A DNA stretch of 21,244 bases from an uncultured Veillonellaceae bacterium. Its GTDB lineage: Bacteria > Bacillota > Negativicutes > Veillonellales > Megasphaeraceae. The stretch lies in the NCBI GenBank assembly GCA_900546795.1, contig UREG01000026.1, forward strand, positions 1 to 21,244, given 5' to 3'. Of this stretch, positions 11,849-19,392 are shown piece by piece. The notes under the pieces are model-generated. The model was not told where the DNA came from. It made no database searches and saw nothing but the letters and a program-made list of their open reading frames with translations. Numbering within the stretch: position 1 is the stretch's first letter; each line of letters opens with the position of its first letter. A program made the position numbers and the translations under genes.

Positions 11849-13128
11849 ATATACGGATTGTGCCAAAATCCCTTCGCGGAACAGTAACCGTACCGTCCTC
11901 TAAAAGTATGGGGCATCGGGAGTTGATCTGCGCGGCTTTGGCAAAGGGAAGAAGTACGATAGAAAATATCAGCTGGTCCCAAGACATGGAAGCGACGTGC
12001 CGGGTGCTTCGGGCGTTTGGCGTCTCCATTGAAACCAGGCAAATGGAAAACGGCCGCGTTTGCTGTCAGGTCGACGGAGGGCTGAAAATCCCCGCTGCGG
12101 TGCAGGCAGACTGCGGAGAATCGGGATCGACGCTTCGCTTTTTGATTCCCGTAGGACAGCTGGGAACCGGCAGGATCACCTATACCGGGCAGGGAAAGCT
12201 GATCAGCCGCCCTCTGGAGCTGTACTATGCCATATGGGATAGGCAGGGAATTGCCTATTCTGCGGTGGACGGCGGATTGCCGCTTACGGTAGAGGGGCGT
12301 TTGCAGCCCGGACGGTATGAACTTCCCGGTTCGGTGAGCTCGCAGTTTGTGAGCGGCCTGCTTTTTGCTCTGCCGCTGCTGGACAAAGATTCGGAAATAC
12401 ATATTACTTCACCGCTGGAATCGCAAAGTTACGCGGCGCTGACCCTGCAATGTTTGAAAAAATACGGCATTGCCGTGCGCCGGGACGGGTGGCGCACCTT
12501 GTATATACAAGGAAACCAGCAGTATCTGCCGCAGCACAGCCGGGTAGAAGGCGATTATTCACAGGCTGCATTTTGGCTGGCAGCGGGAACGCTTGGCGGC
12601 TCTCTTGCCGTTCAGGGGCTGGATGCGGATTCCCTGCAGGGCGATCGGGCTGTCCTTTCCTATATGGAACAGATGGGAGCAAAAGCGGCGTACCAGAAGG
12701 GCGCTTTTCATGTACAGACGGCAAAGACGAAAGGAACGGTGATCGATGCTCGGGACTGCCCGGATATCATTCCCGTTCTTGCCGTATTGGCCGCCTGCAG
12801 TGCCGGGGAAACGAAGGTGATTCACGCAGAGCGGCTGCGGCTGAAAGAATGCGACCGCCTGCATGCGATACAGACGGAATTGACCGCTCTGGGAGCAGAT
12901 ATAGAGGAATTCCCTGACGGACTATGCATTCGGGGCAAAGGACAGCTCAAGGGCGGTACGGTAAACAGCTGGAACGATCACCGCATTGCCATGGCCATGG
13001 CGGTGGCTGCCGTGCGGTGCCGGGAATCGGTTCTTATAAAAGGGGCGGAAAGCGTAGCGAAATCGTATCCAGCATTTTGGCAGGACTATGAAGCGCTGGG
13101 CGGATGCCTGGAAAAAGAGGAGGAATAA
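11845..13128 (+). CDS. aroA: 3-phosphoshikimate 1-carboxyvinyltransferase (EPSP synthase)
   Basis: Sixth shikimate step: shikimate 3-phosphate plus PEP to EPSP. It has 427 residues and two inverse alpha/beta domains. Visible motifs are the phosphate and shikimate site SSKSMGHRELICAALAKG near residue 17, the loop CGESGSTLRF where many enzymes have GNAGTAMR, PGSVSSQF, the DARDCPDIIP strand, LRLKECDRL and WNDHRIAMAMA near the C terminus. The ESGSTLR loop keeps the glycine equivalent to E. coli Gly96, so no resistance-type change is evident there. The ribosome site is AAGGAGG at the end of aroB, with a 4-nt overlap. The next gene, aroC, starts 2 nt after the stop. Confidence 0.95.
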   Translation: MNIRIVPKSLRGTVTVPSSKSMGHRELICAALAKGRSTIENISWSQDMEATCRVLRAFGVSIETRQMENGRVCCQVDGGLKIPAAVQADCGESGSTLRFLIPVGQLGTGRITYTGQGKLISRPLELYYAIWDRQGIAYSAVDGGLPLTVEGRLQPGRYELPGSVSSQFVSGLLFALPLLDKDSEIHITSPLESQSYAALTLQCLKKYGIAVRRDGWRTLYIQGNQQYLPQHSRVEGDYSQAAFWLAAGTLGGSLAVQGLDADSLQGDRAVLSYMEQMGAKAAYQKGAFHVQTAKTKGTVIDARDCPDIIPVLAVLAACSAGETKVIHAERLRLKECDRLHAIQTELTALGADIEEFPDGLCIRGKGQLKGGTVNSWNDHRIAMAMAVAAVRCRESVLIKGAESVAKSYPAFWQDYEALGGCLEKEEE

Positions 13129-13129
13129 T

Positions 13130-14221
13130 ATGAGTGGAAGTTATGGAAATGCAGTCCGCCTGACCATTTTTGGAGAATCGCACGGCCCGGCAATCGGCGC
13201 GGTATTAGACGGTCTGCCGCCCGGACTGCTGCTGGACGAAGCGTTTATTCGGCGGGAAATGACCCGCCGCGCCCCGGGGCGGTCGGTATTGGCAACGCCG
13301 AGGAAAGAAATGGACATTCCTGTCATACAAAGCGGCGTTTATGAGGGACGAACGACCGGTACGCCGCTTTGCGCCGCGATTCCAAACGGCAATACCCGCT
13401 CCGCGGATTACGAGGAGATGAAAACGCGGATGCGGCCGGGACATGGAGATTATACAGGATATATCCGATATCGGGGATTTCAGGATCCGCGAGGGGGCGG
13501 ACATTTTTCCGGACGCCTCACGGCGCCTCTTGTCTTTGCCGGAGCGATTGCTAAATTGTGGCTGAAAGAGCAGGGCGTAGAAGTCTGGGGGCATATACGG
13601 CAGATTGGGCAGGCTGCTGACCGTGCTTTTGTCTCTACCGGAGAGGTGCGGGAGATATTAGAAGGACTGGCAGCAGCAGAGATTCCCGTACTGGAACCCG
13701 GTGCGGACGAAGCGATGCGGGAAGAGATCCTTCTTGCCAAAAAAGAAAAGGATTCCGTAGGCGGCGCGGTGGAAATTATGGTTACCGGCTTGCCGCCCGG
13801 TTTGGGAAGTCCGTTTTTTGATTCCGTGGAAAGCCGGCTCAGCCACATGCTGTTTTCCGTACCGGCGGTAAAAGGCGTTGCCTTCGGCTCGGGATTTGCT
13901 TTGGCAGCTATGCGCGGATCGGAAGCAAACGACGGATTTTATATGTGCGGCGACAAGGTGCGGACAAAAACAAATCACAACGGGGGCATCCTGGGCGGAA
14001 TTACCACGGGAATGCCGCTGGTGTTTCAGGCGGCCGTCAAGCCGACGCCGTCAATTGGAAAACCTCAGGCTACGATTGATATATGCCGGAAAACCGATAC
14101 GGTGCTTACGGCAGAGGGCCGTCATGATCCGTGCATCGTGCCCAGAGCGGTTCCTGTCCTCGAAGCGGCGGCTGCATGGGTCATCTTTGACATGATGATG
14201 GAACAGGGATGGGGGCGGTAA
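13130..14221 (+). CDS. aroC: Chorismate synthase
   Basis: Seventh step: EPSP to chorismate, using reduced FMN. It has 363 residues from the ATG at 13130, with GAGGAGG upstream. An in-frame upstream ATG inside aroA would lack such a site. Three family signatures are present: GESHGPAIGAVLDGLPPG at residues 15-32 with His18, GGHFSGRLTAPLV, and RHDPCIVPRAVPV near the C terminus. The second is HFSGRLT where E. coli-type enzymes have RSSARET; it still obeys the general signature. The RPGHGDYT segment supplies the second active-site histidine. It needs a flavin reductase encoded elsewhere, or its own activity in bifunctional forms. It precedes pheA by one base. Confidence 0.96.
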   Translation: MSGSYGNAVRLTIFGESHGPAIGAVLDGLPPGLLLDEAFIRREMTRRAPGRSVLATPRKEMDIPVIQSGVYEGRTTGTPLCAAIPNGNTRSADYEEMKTRMRPGHGDYTGYIRYRGFQDPRGGGHFSGRLTAPLVFAGAIAKLWLKEQGVEVWGHIRQIGQAADRAFVSTGEVREILEGLAAAEIPVLEPGADEAMREEILLAKKEKDSVGGAVEIMVTGLPPGLGSPFFDSVESRLSHMLFSVPAVKGVAFGSGFALAAMRGSEANDGFYMCGDKVRTKTNHNGGILGGITTGMPLVFQAAVKPTPSIGKPQATIDICRKTDTVLTAEGRHDPCIVPRAVPVLEAAAAWVIFDMMMEQGWGR

Positions 14222-14222
14222 A

Positions 14223-15074
14223 ATGGAACCCATACACATTGCGTACTTTGGCTCGCCCGGATCGTATACCTGGGAAGCGGCAAAGAAATGGTTTGCAGGA
14301 AAAAACACGAGAGAAACAGGCTGCGCACTGTTTGAGGAAGTGGTGGAACTGGCGGCGAAAGAGCGCGTGGATTACGGCGTTCTTCCGATAGAAAATACGT
14401 CCACCGGAAGCATTACGGAAGTATATGACCTGATAAAAAACTATCATGCGGCGATCGTAGGCGAGACGTGCATAAAAATAGAACATCACTTGCTGGGGCT
14501 GCCCGGCGCTTCGCTGGCAGAGATCCGAACGGTATATTCCCATCCGCAGGCCTTTGCCCAGTGCCGGAACTTTTTTAAAGACAAAGAAACGATGCGGCAG
14601 ATTCCGCATTTTAATACGTCCCGGAGTGCAAAGAAAGTAAAAGAGGCGCAGGACCGAACGCAGGCAGCGGTAGGGAGCCGGCCGGCGGCAGAATTGTACG
14701 GCTTGGAAATACTGGCGGACAATATACATACGAACGACTGGAACTACACCCGCTTTTTTGTGATTGCAGGAACATGCGAGCCGGAGCCGGACGCAGATAA
14801 AATCAGCCTGATGCTCACCTTGTCTCATACGTCGGGGTCTTTGTACGGCGCCTTGCAGCATTTAGCGGAAGAAGGGCTGAATCTGACGCATTTGGAATCC
14901 CGGCCGATGGAAGGACGGCCGTTTGAATACGTCTTTCATATCGACGTCATGGGGAATTTGGGAGAAAAGAAGGTGCAGGCAGCCCTGCAAAAACTAAAAG
15001 CCCAGAGCTTAGACGTGCGGATACTGGGAAATTATCGGGCATATAAGGGGGAATTTGCATGCGGTTTGGATTGA
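14223..15074 (+). CDS. pheA: Prephenate dehydratase with ACT domain
   Basis: Prephenate to phenylpyruvate. The 283 residues comprise a catalytic PDT domain at about 1-185 with FGSPGSYTWEAA, GVLPIENTSTGSI and the catalytic TRF at 176-178. A C-terminal ACT domain starts at about 195 and has GSLYGALQHLA and ESRP (225-228), the phenylalanine-binding motifs, so feedback inhibition by Phe is expected. It lacks the N-terminal chorismate mutase of E. coli P-protein. It is the second branch-point enzyme in the operon after tyrA, and neither brings a mutase. Its last 16 nt overlap aroE. Confidence 0.95.
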   Translation: MEPIHIAYFGSPGSYTWEAAKKWFAGKNTRETGCALFEEVVELAAKERVDYGVLPIENTSTGSITEVYDLIKNYHAAIVGETCIKIEHHLLGLPGASLAEIRTVYSHPQAFAQCRNFFKDKETMRQIPHFNTSRSAKKVKEAQDRTQAAVGSRPAAELYGLEILADNIHTNDWNYTRFFVIAGTCEPEPDADKISLMLTLSHTSGSLYGALQHLAEEGLNLTHLESRPMEGRPFEYVFHIDVMGNLGEKKVQAALQKLKAQSLDVRILGNYRAYKGEFACGLD

Positions 15075-15874
15075 TTGGATATCCGCTGGGGCATAGCCTG
15101 TCGCCGCGGATCCATGGCGCGATCAGCCGGCTGATGCATTGTGATGCGGTATATGACCTGCTGGAAACAGCGGCAGATCAGCTGGAATGGCAAATGGAAG
15201 AGATCCGCCGGGCGTATGACGGCGTCAACGTAACGATTCCCTATAAAGAAGCGGTACTGCCGTATTTAGATGAGATTTCGCCGGAAGCCCGGCAGATGGG
15301 GGCGGTCAATACGATCGCGGTTCGGGACGGACGGCTCATTGGCTATAATACGGACTGCGGCGGATTTATCCAAAGCCTTTGCAATGCAGGACTTACGATT
15401 CATGGCGCGGCGTGTACGATTTTGGGAACTGGCGGCGCGGCAAGAGCCGTATTGACCGGACTTGCCATGCACAAAGCGGCGTCGCTTGCGGTTATCTCGC
15501 GGGATCCTGGCGGCGCGGAGCCGTCCTTTTTAGAACTGGCAGACCGGCTGGGCGCGGCGATGTATTCGTATCGCGATCTTTTGGCGATGAAGGGGGATAT
15601 CCTTATTAATACGACGCCGGTCGGCATGTGGCCGCACACGCAGGAATCGCCTATAGAAGAAGGCGTGATCGCGTCCTATCAGGCGGCGGTAGATCTCATT
15701 TATAATCCTGCAGAGACTAGATTCCTGGAAATGGCAAAGCGGGCGGGAAAACCTGCGGTCAATGGACTGTATATGCTGGCGGCGCAGGCCGCCGGAGCCA
15801 GAGAGATTTGGGAAAACCGGACGATACCGCCGGCTGTGGTTCGGCAGATCTGCGCGGAAATGGAGGGGCTATGA
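15059..15874 (+). CDS. aroE: Shikimate dehydrogenase
   Basis: Fourth shikimate step: NADPH reduction of 3-dehydroshikimate. It has 271 residues. The N-terminal substrate domain has GYPLGHSLSPRIHG, and NVTIPYKEAV with catalytic Lys63. Asp99 lies in the YNTDCGGF segment, and the nucleotide-binding loop is GTGGAARA (usual form GAGGAARA). The C terminus has NGLYMLAAQAA. The start lies inside pheA with AAGGGGG upstream, and the stop overlaps aroK as ATGA. The fit to standard AroE is good, and quinate/shikimate dehydrogenase is unlikely in this context. Confidence 0.95.
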   Translation: MRFGLIGYPLGHSLSPRIHGAISRLMHCDAVYDLLETAADQLEWQMEEIRRAYDGVNVTIPYKEAVLPYLDEISPEARQMGAVNTIAVRDGRLIGYNTDCGGFIQSLCNAGLTIHGAACTILGTGGAARAVLTGLAMHKAASLAVISRDPGGAEPSFLELADRLGAAMYSYRDLLAMKGDILINTTPVGMWPHTQESPIEEGVIASYQAAVDLIYNPAETRFLEMAKRAGKPAVNGLYMLAAQAAGAREIWENRTIPPAVVRQICAEMEGL

Positions 15875-16401
15875 AAAACATTGTGCTGATCGGCATGCCG
15901 GGAAGCGGAAAAACTACGATAGGAAAACGGCTGGCCAAAGAGCTGGGACGGCCGTTCTACGATGCCGACCGCTGCCTGGAACAGTGGGAAGAACGGACGA
16001 TTGCGGAACTGTTTGCCGCCGGGGAAGCAGTGTTTCGGGACGCGGAGACGCGGACCGTGCGCCGTCTTGCCGCGGTACGGGGCGCGGTGATTGCCGCCGG
16101 CGGGGGCGTGGTCTGCCGAAGAGAAAATATAGAGATCCTGAAAGAAACGAGCCTGATCATCTATATAGACCGGGCCGTAGAAGATATTTTAAAAGATATC
16201 CGAACGGAAAAACGGCCGCTGCTGGCCGACGGGGCGGAAAGACTTTATGCCCTGTATGAAGAACGGCATGAAAAATATACCGCAGGCGGAGACTGGCGCG
16301 TTGCCAATACCGGAACATTAAGTGAGATCACCGCCCGCATTGCGGGAGAAATAAGGAGGAAACAGCATGAAAATATGGGTGCTGAACGGGCCGAATATTA
16401 A
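15871..16401 (+). CDS. aroK: Shikimate kinase
   Basis: Fifth shikimate step: ATP-dependent phosphorylation of shikimate. It has 176 residues from the ATG at 15871, with GGAGGGG just upstream. A longer reading inside aroE has no site. The Walker A motif is GMPGSGKTT at residues 8-16, shikimate-binding Asp31/Asp33 lie in FYDADR, GGGVV marks the central strand, and the lid has KRPLL. The last 35 nt overlap aroQ in another frame, and the AGGAGG for aroQ lies inside aroK, so aroQ translation is probably coupled. Confidence 0.94.
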   Translation: MKNIVLIGMPGSGKTTIGKRLAKELGRPFYDADRCLEQWEERTIAELFAAGEAVFRDAETRTVRRLAAVRGAVIAAGGGVVCRRENIEILKETSLIIYIDRAVEDILKDIRTEKRPLLADGAERLYALYEERHEKYTAGGDWRVANTGTLSEITARIAGEIRRKQHENMGAERAEY

Positions 16402-16804
16402 TATGCTCGGCATACGGGAGCCCGGTATATATGGCACGGCGGATTACGCTGCGCTGTGCCGTATGATCGAAGATAAAGCGGCAGCTTTGCAGATAGACGT
16501 GACGATTCTGCAGAGCAATGAAGAAGGCCAGCTGGTTACGTGGATACAACAGGCGAGAGAAGAAGCGGACGGGATCATCATCAACCCGGCGGCGTACACG
16601 CATTACAGCATTGCCCTGCTGGACGCTCTGAAAGCGGCGGGACTGCCGGCAATCGAAGTCCACATCAGCAATATTCATCAGCGGGAAGAATTCCGCCGCC
16701 GTTCGTATACGGCGATGGCCTGCACCGGACAGATCTGCGGCTTGGGGCTGCAAGGCTACCTGCTGGCATTAGAAGCCATGAAAACGCGGCTCTCCCAGTC
16801 TTGA
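16367..16804 (+). CDS. aroQ: 3-dehydroquinate dehydratase, type II
   Basis: Third shikimate step: dehydration of 3-dehydroquinate. The 145 residues are typical of the dodecameric type II enzyme, with NGPNINMLGIREPGIYG containing Arg17 and catalytic Tyr22, INPAAYTHYS for the substrate asparagine, and EVHISN with His99. It is unrelated to the type I Schiff-base enzyme AroD. It is the last gene of the operon. No T-run terminator follows. A 6-bp hairpin at 16823-16839 without a U tract is the only structure before the dapF promoter, so some read-through into dapF is possible. Confidence 0.96.
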   Translation: MKIWVLNGPNINMLGIREPGIYGTADYAALCRMIEDKAAALQIDVTILQSNEEGQLVTWIQQAREEADGIIINPAAYTHYSIALLDALKAAGLPAIEVHISNIHQREEFRRRSYTAMACTGQICGLGLQGYLLALEAMKTRLSQS

Positions 16805-16899
16805 GACCGGGGCGGAATACGCCGGCAGAGCGGCTGCCGAAATATCATTCTTTGCATAGAACCCATACAAAAAGCGGATACCCTTTTTTAGATCGTATA

Positions 16900-16927
16900 T
16901 TGAAATATAAAAAGCATATGATATAAT
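16900..16927 (+). promoter_or_regulatory. Predicted dapF promoter
   Basis: TTGAAA (16900-16905) and TATAAT (16922-16927) are spaced by 16 bp, and transcription should start about 30 nt before the dapF start codon. Confidence 0.75.
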
Positions 16928-16964
16928 ACGCACAAGAAAATGTGCGACGCAGGGAGGGGACGCT

Positions 16965-17792
16965 ATGGACTTTGTAAAAATGCATGGCTTAGGAAATGAT
17001 TTCATATTTATAGAAGATAAAGAAGGCGCAGAGAAAGACTATACGGAATTGGCCGCGCGCCTTTGCGACCGCCACACGGGAATTGGAGCGGACGGACTGA
17101 TCGTAACAGTTCCGTCGGATAAAGCAGACGTATGCATGCGGATTATCAATGCCGATGGAAGCGAAGCGGAAATGTGCGGCAACGGGATTCGGTGTTTTGC
17201 CAAATTCGTATACGAGCAGGGCATTATTTCTGCAGAAGAATTTACGGTAGAAACTCTGGGCGGCATCATGAAGCCGACGCTGCATGTGGAAAACGGAAAG
17301 GTAAAAACCGTTACGATCGATATGGGGATGCCGCGGCTGGACCGGAAAGATATCCCGATGGAAGGCCCGGCCGGAGAGGTAAAGAAAGAACCGTTTACCA
17401 TCGATGGCCAGACCTATCTTATCAGCAGCATGTATCTGGGCGTACCGCATACGATGGTATTTGTAGACGACGTAACTAAGATTGACTTGCCGGTATTAGG
17501 AAGGAAAATAGAAACCCATCCGGCATTTCCCAATAGAACAAACGTCAACTTTGTACAGCAGATTGACGAACATACGATCAAAGTACGGACCTGGGAACGG
17601 GGAGCCGGCGCAACGCTGGCCTGCGGAACCGGTTCCTGCGCGTCGGCCGTTGCGGCATTTTTGAGCGGCATGACCGGCAGAGAGGTAGATGTGGAACTGT
17701 ATCTGGGTACGCTCCGCATCGAGTACCGCGAATCAGATGGCCGCGTATACATGACCGGCCCGGCAGAAGTAGTATTTACCGGCACGATATAA
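16965..17792 (+). CDS. dapF: Diaminopimelate epimerase
   Basis: Converts LL- to meso-diaminopimelate for lysine and peptidoglycan synthesis. It has 275 residues in two pseudo-symmetric domains, each giving one catalytic cysteine: Cys71 in MCGNGIRC and Cys220 in ACGTGSC. Opening motif KMHGLGNDF and GADGL are standard. The ribosome site is GGGAGGGG. It has its own promoter and a strong terminator, so it forms a separate unit and not the end of the aro operon, although low read-through from aroQ is possible. Meso-DAP use fits a diderm Firmicute. Confidence 0.97.
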   Translation: MDFVKMHGLGNDFIFIEDKEGAEKDYTELAARLCDRHTGIGADGLIVTVPSDKADVCMRIINADGSEAEMCGNGIRCFAKFVYEQGIISAEEFTVETLGGIMKPTLHVENGKVKTVTIDMGMPRLDRKDIPMEGPAGEVKKEPFTIDGQTYLISSMYLGVPHTMVFVDDVTKIDLPVLGRKIETHPAFPNRTNVNFVQQIDEHTIKVRTWERGAGATLACGTGSCASAVAAFLSGMTGREVDVELYLGTLRIEYRESDGRVYMTGPAEVVFTGTI

Positions 17793-17793
17793 C

Positions 17794-17830
17794 AAACAGC
17801 AGTCCTTTTAAAAGAGGGACTGCTGTTTTT
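17794..17830 (+). terminator. Intrinsic terminator of dapF
   Basis: AAACAGCAGTCC (17794-17805) and GGACTGCTGTTT (17817-17828) form a 12-bp stem with an 11-nt loop, and T continues to 17830. It begins 1 nt after the dapF stop. Confidence 0.93.
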
Positions 17831-18056
17831 ATGCACAAGGCAGAGGCATGGCAACTCCTATATATACATTAATAAGGCAATACAAAGAAGTGTACTGCTG
17901 GAGAGAACAACGGCGGGCAAGTACCGAAGAAAAAAAGACACCGATAAAGGAAGAACAAATCACTTTTACCGATAGAACGATAAGAAAATCCGATACTTCA
18001 TGCCAAGATGCCCAATTGTTTATGTTAATATAGCATATAGTCAAAGCTTATTGTGG

Positions 18057-18081
18057 TTAATATGCAAAATATGCATATTAA
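18057..18081. promoter_or_regulatory. Perfect 10-bp dyad upstream of the citDEF promoter
   Basis: TTAATATGCA-aaata-TGCATATTAA is a perfect inverted repeat with a 5-bp centre. Its centre is about 66 bp upstream of the -35 box, a position suited to an activator. The regulator is unknown. No U tract follows, so it is not a terminator. Confidence 0.5.
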
Positions 18082-18131
18082 TTATACTCTTTCCTAAATA
18101 TTTCTTATAATCCAACATTAATACATTATAT

Positions 18132-18161
18132 TTGCTCACGCCAAAAAGGCTACGGTATAAT
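18132..18161 (+). promoter_or_regulatory. Predicted citDEF promoter
   Basis: TTGCTC (18132-18137) and TATAAT (18156-18161) are spaced by 18 bp. The weak -35 fits an activator-dependent promoter. Transcription should start near 18168. A second TATAAT at 18106-18111 with TTATAC 18 bp upstream is a weaker alternative. Confidence 0.6.
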
Positions 18162-18174
18162 AATGCCATAGAAA

Positions 18175-18193
18175 ATTGTATATTGCATACAAT
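18175..18193. promoter_or_regulatory. Dyad in the citDEF leader, possible repressor operator
   Basis: ATTGTAT-attgc-ATACAAT is a perfect 7-bp inverted repeat just after the predicted transcription start and 7 nt before the AGGAGG of citD. The TTGTAT/ATACAA form is reminiscent of GntR-family operators, but the family is a guess. Confidence 0.45.
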
Positions 18194-18214
18194 GAATTTG
18201 AGGAGGCTGCAAAC

Positions 18215-18487
18215 ATGGCAAAAGTTTTGGCAAAAGCGGCAACTGCCGGTTTTGAAGAAAAAATGGACATCCTTGTTACTGTAGAACCGGGCACAGCCGG
18301 CATCGAAGTAGAACTGAAGTCCAGCGTAAAACGGCAGTATGGTGACCACATGATCGCCCTGATTAAGAACGTGGTAAAAGAAGAAGGGTTTGAAAACGTG
18401 AAAGTGACCGCCGTTGACAAAGGTGCATGGGACTACACCATCATTGCACGCGTGAAAGGCGCATTACAGAGGGGGGTACAGGCATAA
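18215..18487 (+). CDS. citD: Citrate lyase gamma subunit (acyl carrier protein), lacking the usual serine
   Basis: 90 residues from the ATG at 18215, with AGGAGG 9 nt upstream. CitD is the acyl carrier of citrate lyase. A phosphoribosyl-dephospho-CoA group on a serine (Ser14 in Klebsiella, motif AGTLES-D) carries the acetyl or citryl thioester. This protein fits the family in length, in SSVKRQYGD, in VTAVDKGAWDYTIIARV, and in position before citE and citF. The segment aligned with AGTLESxD reads AGFEEKMD, so the serine position is Lys16 and no Ser or Thr lies between residues 11 and 20. Either the group is attached elsewhere (Ser33/Ser34 region) or this subunit is not modified. The stop overlaps the citE start as TAATG. 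Confidence 0.85.
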   Translation: MAKVLAKAATAGFEEKMDILVTVEPGTAGIEVELKSSVKRQYGDHMIALIKNVVKEEGFENVKVTAVDKGAWDYTIIARVKGALQRGVQA

Positions 18488-19392
18488 TGGCAGATCCGAA
18501 ATCCAGATTATCCCGCAGCATGATGTTCGTGCCGGGCAACAGTCCGAAAATGATTAATACATGTGATATCCACGGTGCAGACAGCATCATGTTCGATATC
18601 GAAGATTCCATTCCCGTATCGGAAAAAGATACCGCTCGCCTGATGGTTGCGGAAGCGTTGAAATCCCGCACGTTCAAAGCGGAAACGGTTGTGCGTATCA
18701 ACCACCCGACGCAGACTCCTTACGGCATCGATGACTTGAAAGCGATTCTTCCGTCCAAACCGAACTTGATCCGTATGCCGAAAACGGAATGCAAGGAAGA
18801 AGTAGAGCTCGTTGCTAAAATGATCGAAGAAGAAGAAAAAAGACAAGGCTGGCCGGAAGGCACGATCAATATTATCGTGGCAATCGAAAGCGTAAAAGGC
18901 TTATACAATGTTCGTGAAATCTGCCACGCTCCGCGCATGGTAGCGATCGCTCTCGGTGCAGAAGACTTCATCGCAGATATCCGTACGCAGCGTACGAAAT
19001 ACGGTATCGAACTGTACTTTGCCCGCCAGACGATCCTGATGGCTGCCCGCGAAGCCGGTATCCGCTGCATCGATACGGTATTCTCCGATGTAAACGATAT
19101 GGACGGATTCCGTGACGAAGTGACGAAAATCAGAGACATGGGCTTTGACGGCAAATCCTGTATCCATCCGAAACAGGTTAAAGAAGTTCACAAAATCTAC
19201 ACGCCGACTGAAAAACAGATCAAACATGCGGTAAAAGTACTGGTATCTTATGACGACGCTGTCAGAAACAATAAAGGCGTTATCGCAGTTGACGGCAAAA
19301 TGGTTGACGGTCCGATCGTTGTCCGCGCACAGCGCATCGTAGATGCAGCTCGTGCAGCCGGCATCAAAGTAGAATTGGAGGTACAGGAATAA
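18487..19392 (+). CDS. citE: Citrate lyase beta subunit (citryl lyase)
   Basis: 301 residues from the ATG at 18487, with AGGGGGG upstream. It cleaves the citryl thioester to oxaloacetate and the acetyl thioester. The HpcH/HpaI-type TIM barrel has RSMMFVPGNSPKM, the acidic FDIEDSIP, RINHP, the Mg-binding IVAIESVKGL and LGAEDF, and the long C-terminal segment GKSCIHPKQV to GKMVDGPIV. Length and C terminus match true CitE, not the shorter stand-alone CitE-like proteins. It abuts citD and citF with one-base overlaps. A citramalate lyase or citramalyl-CoA lyase beta subunit is an alternative substrate variant. Confidence 0.92.
   Translation: MADPKSRLSRSMMFVPGNSPKMINTCDIHGADSIMFDIEDSIPVSEKDTARLMVAEALKSRTFKAETVVRINHPTQTPYGIDDLKAILPSKPNLIRMPKTECKEEVELVAKMIEEEEKRQGWPEGTINIIVAIESVKGLYNVREICHAPRMVAIALGAEDFIADIRTQRTKYGIELYFARQTILMAAREAGIRCIDTVFSDVNDMDGFRDEVTKIRDMGFDGKSCIHPKQVKEVHKIYTPTEKQIKHAVKVLVSYDDAVRNNKGVIAVDGKMVDGPIVVRAQRIVDAARAAGIKVELEVQE

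Larger units (their letters stand above)
17831..18214. other. AT-rich control region upstream of citDEF
   Basis: The 384 nt contain no convincing gene. A 61-codon ORF from 17848 has a poor ribosome site and no recognisable features. The right half holds the citDEF promoter and two perfect dyads, listed separately. TTAATATaGCAtAT near 18025 resembles one half of the first dyad. The left half (17831-18020) shows no structure I can name. Confidence 0.6.

Noticed and set aside
11845..13128. Glyphosate-tolerance type change in EPSP synthase
   Set aside because: The loop differs from E. coli but keeps the key glycine; sequence alone does not indicate tolerance.
16823..16839. CGGCAG / CTGCCG hairpin after aroQ as an intrinsic terminator
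   Set aside because: It is not followed by a U run; it might be a Rho or processing site but there is no evidence.
17848..18033. A 61-codon ORF between dapF and citD
   Set aside because: Poor ribosome site, no promoter, no recognisable feature and AT-rich intergenic codon content.
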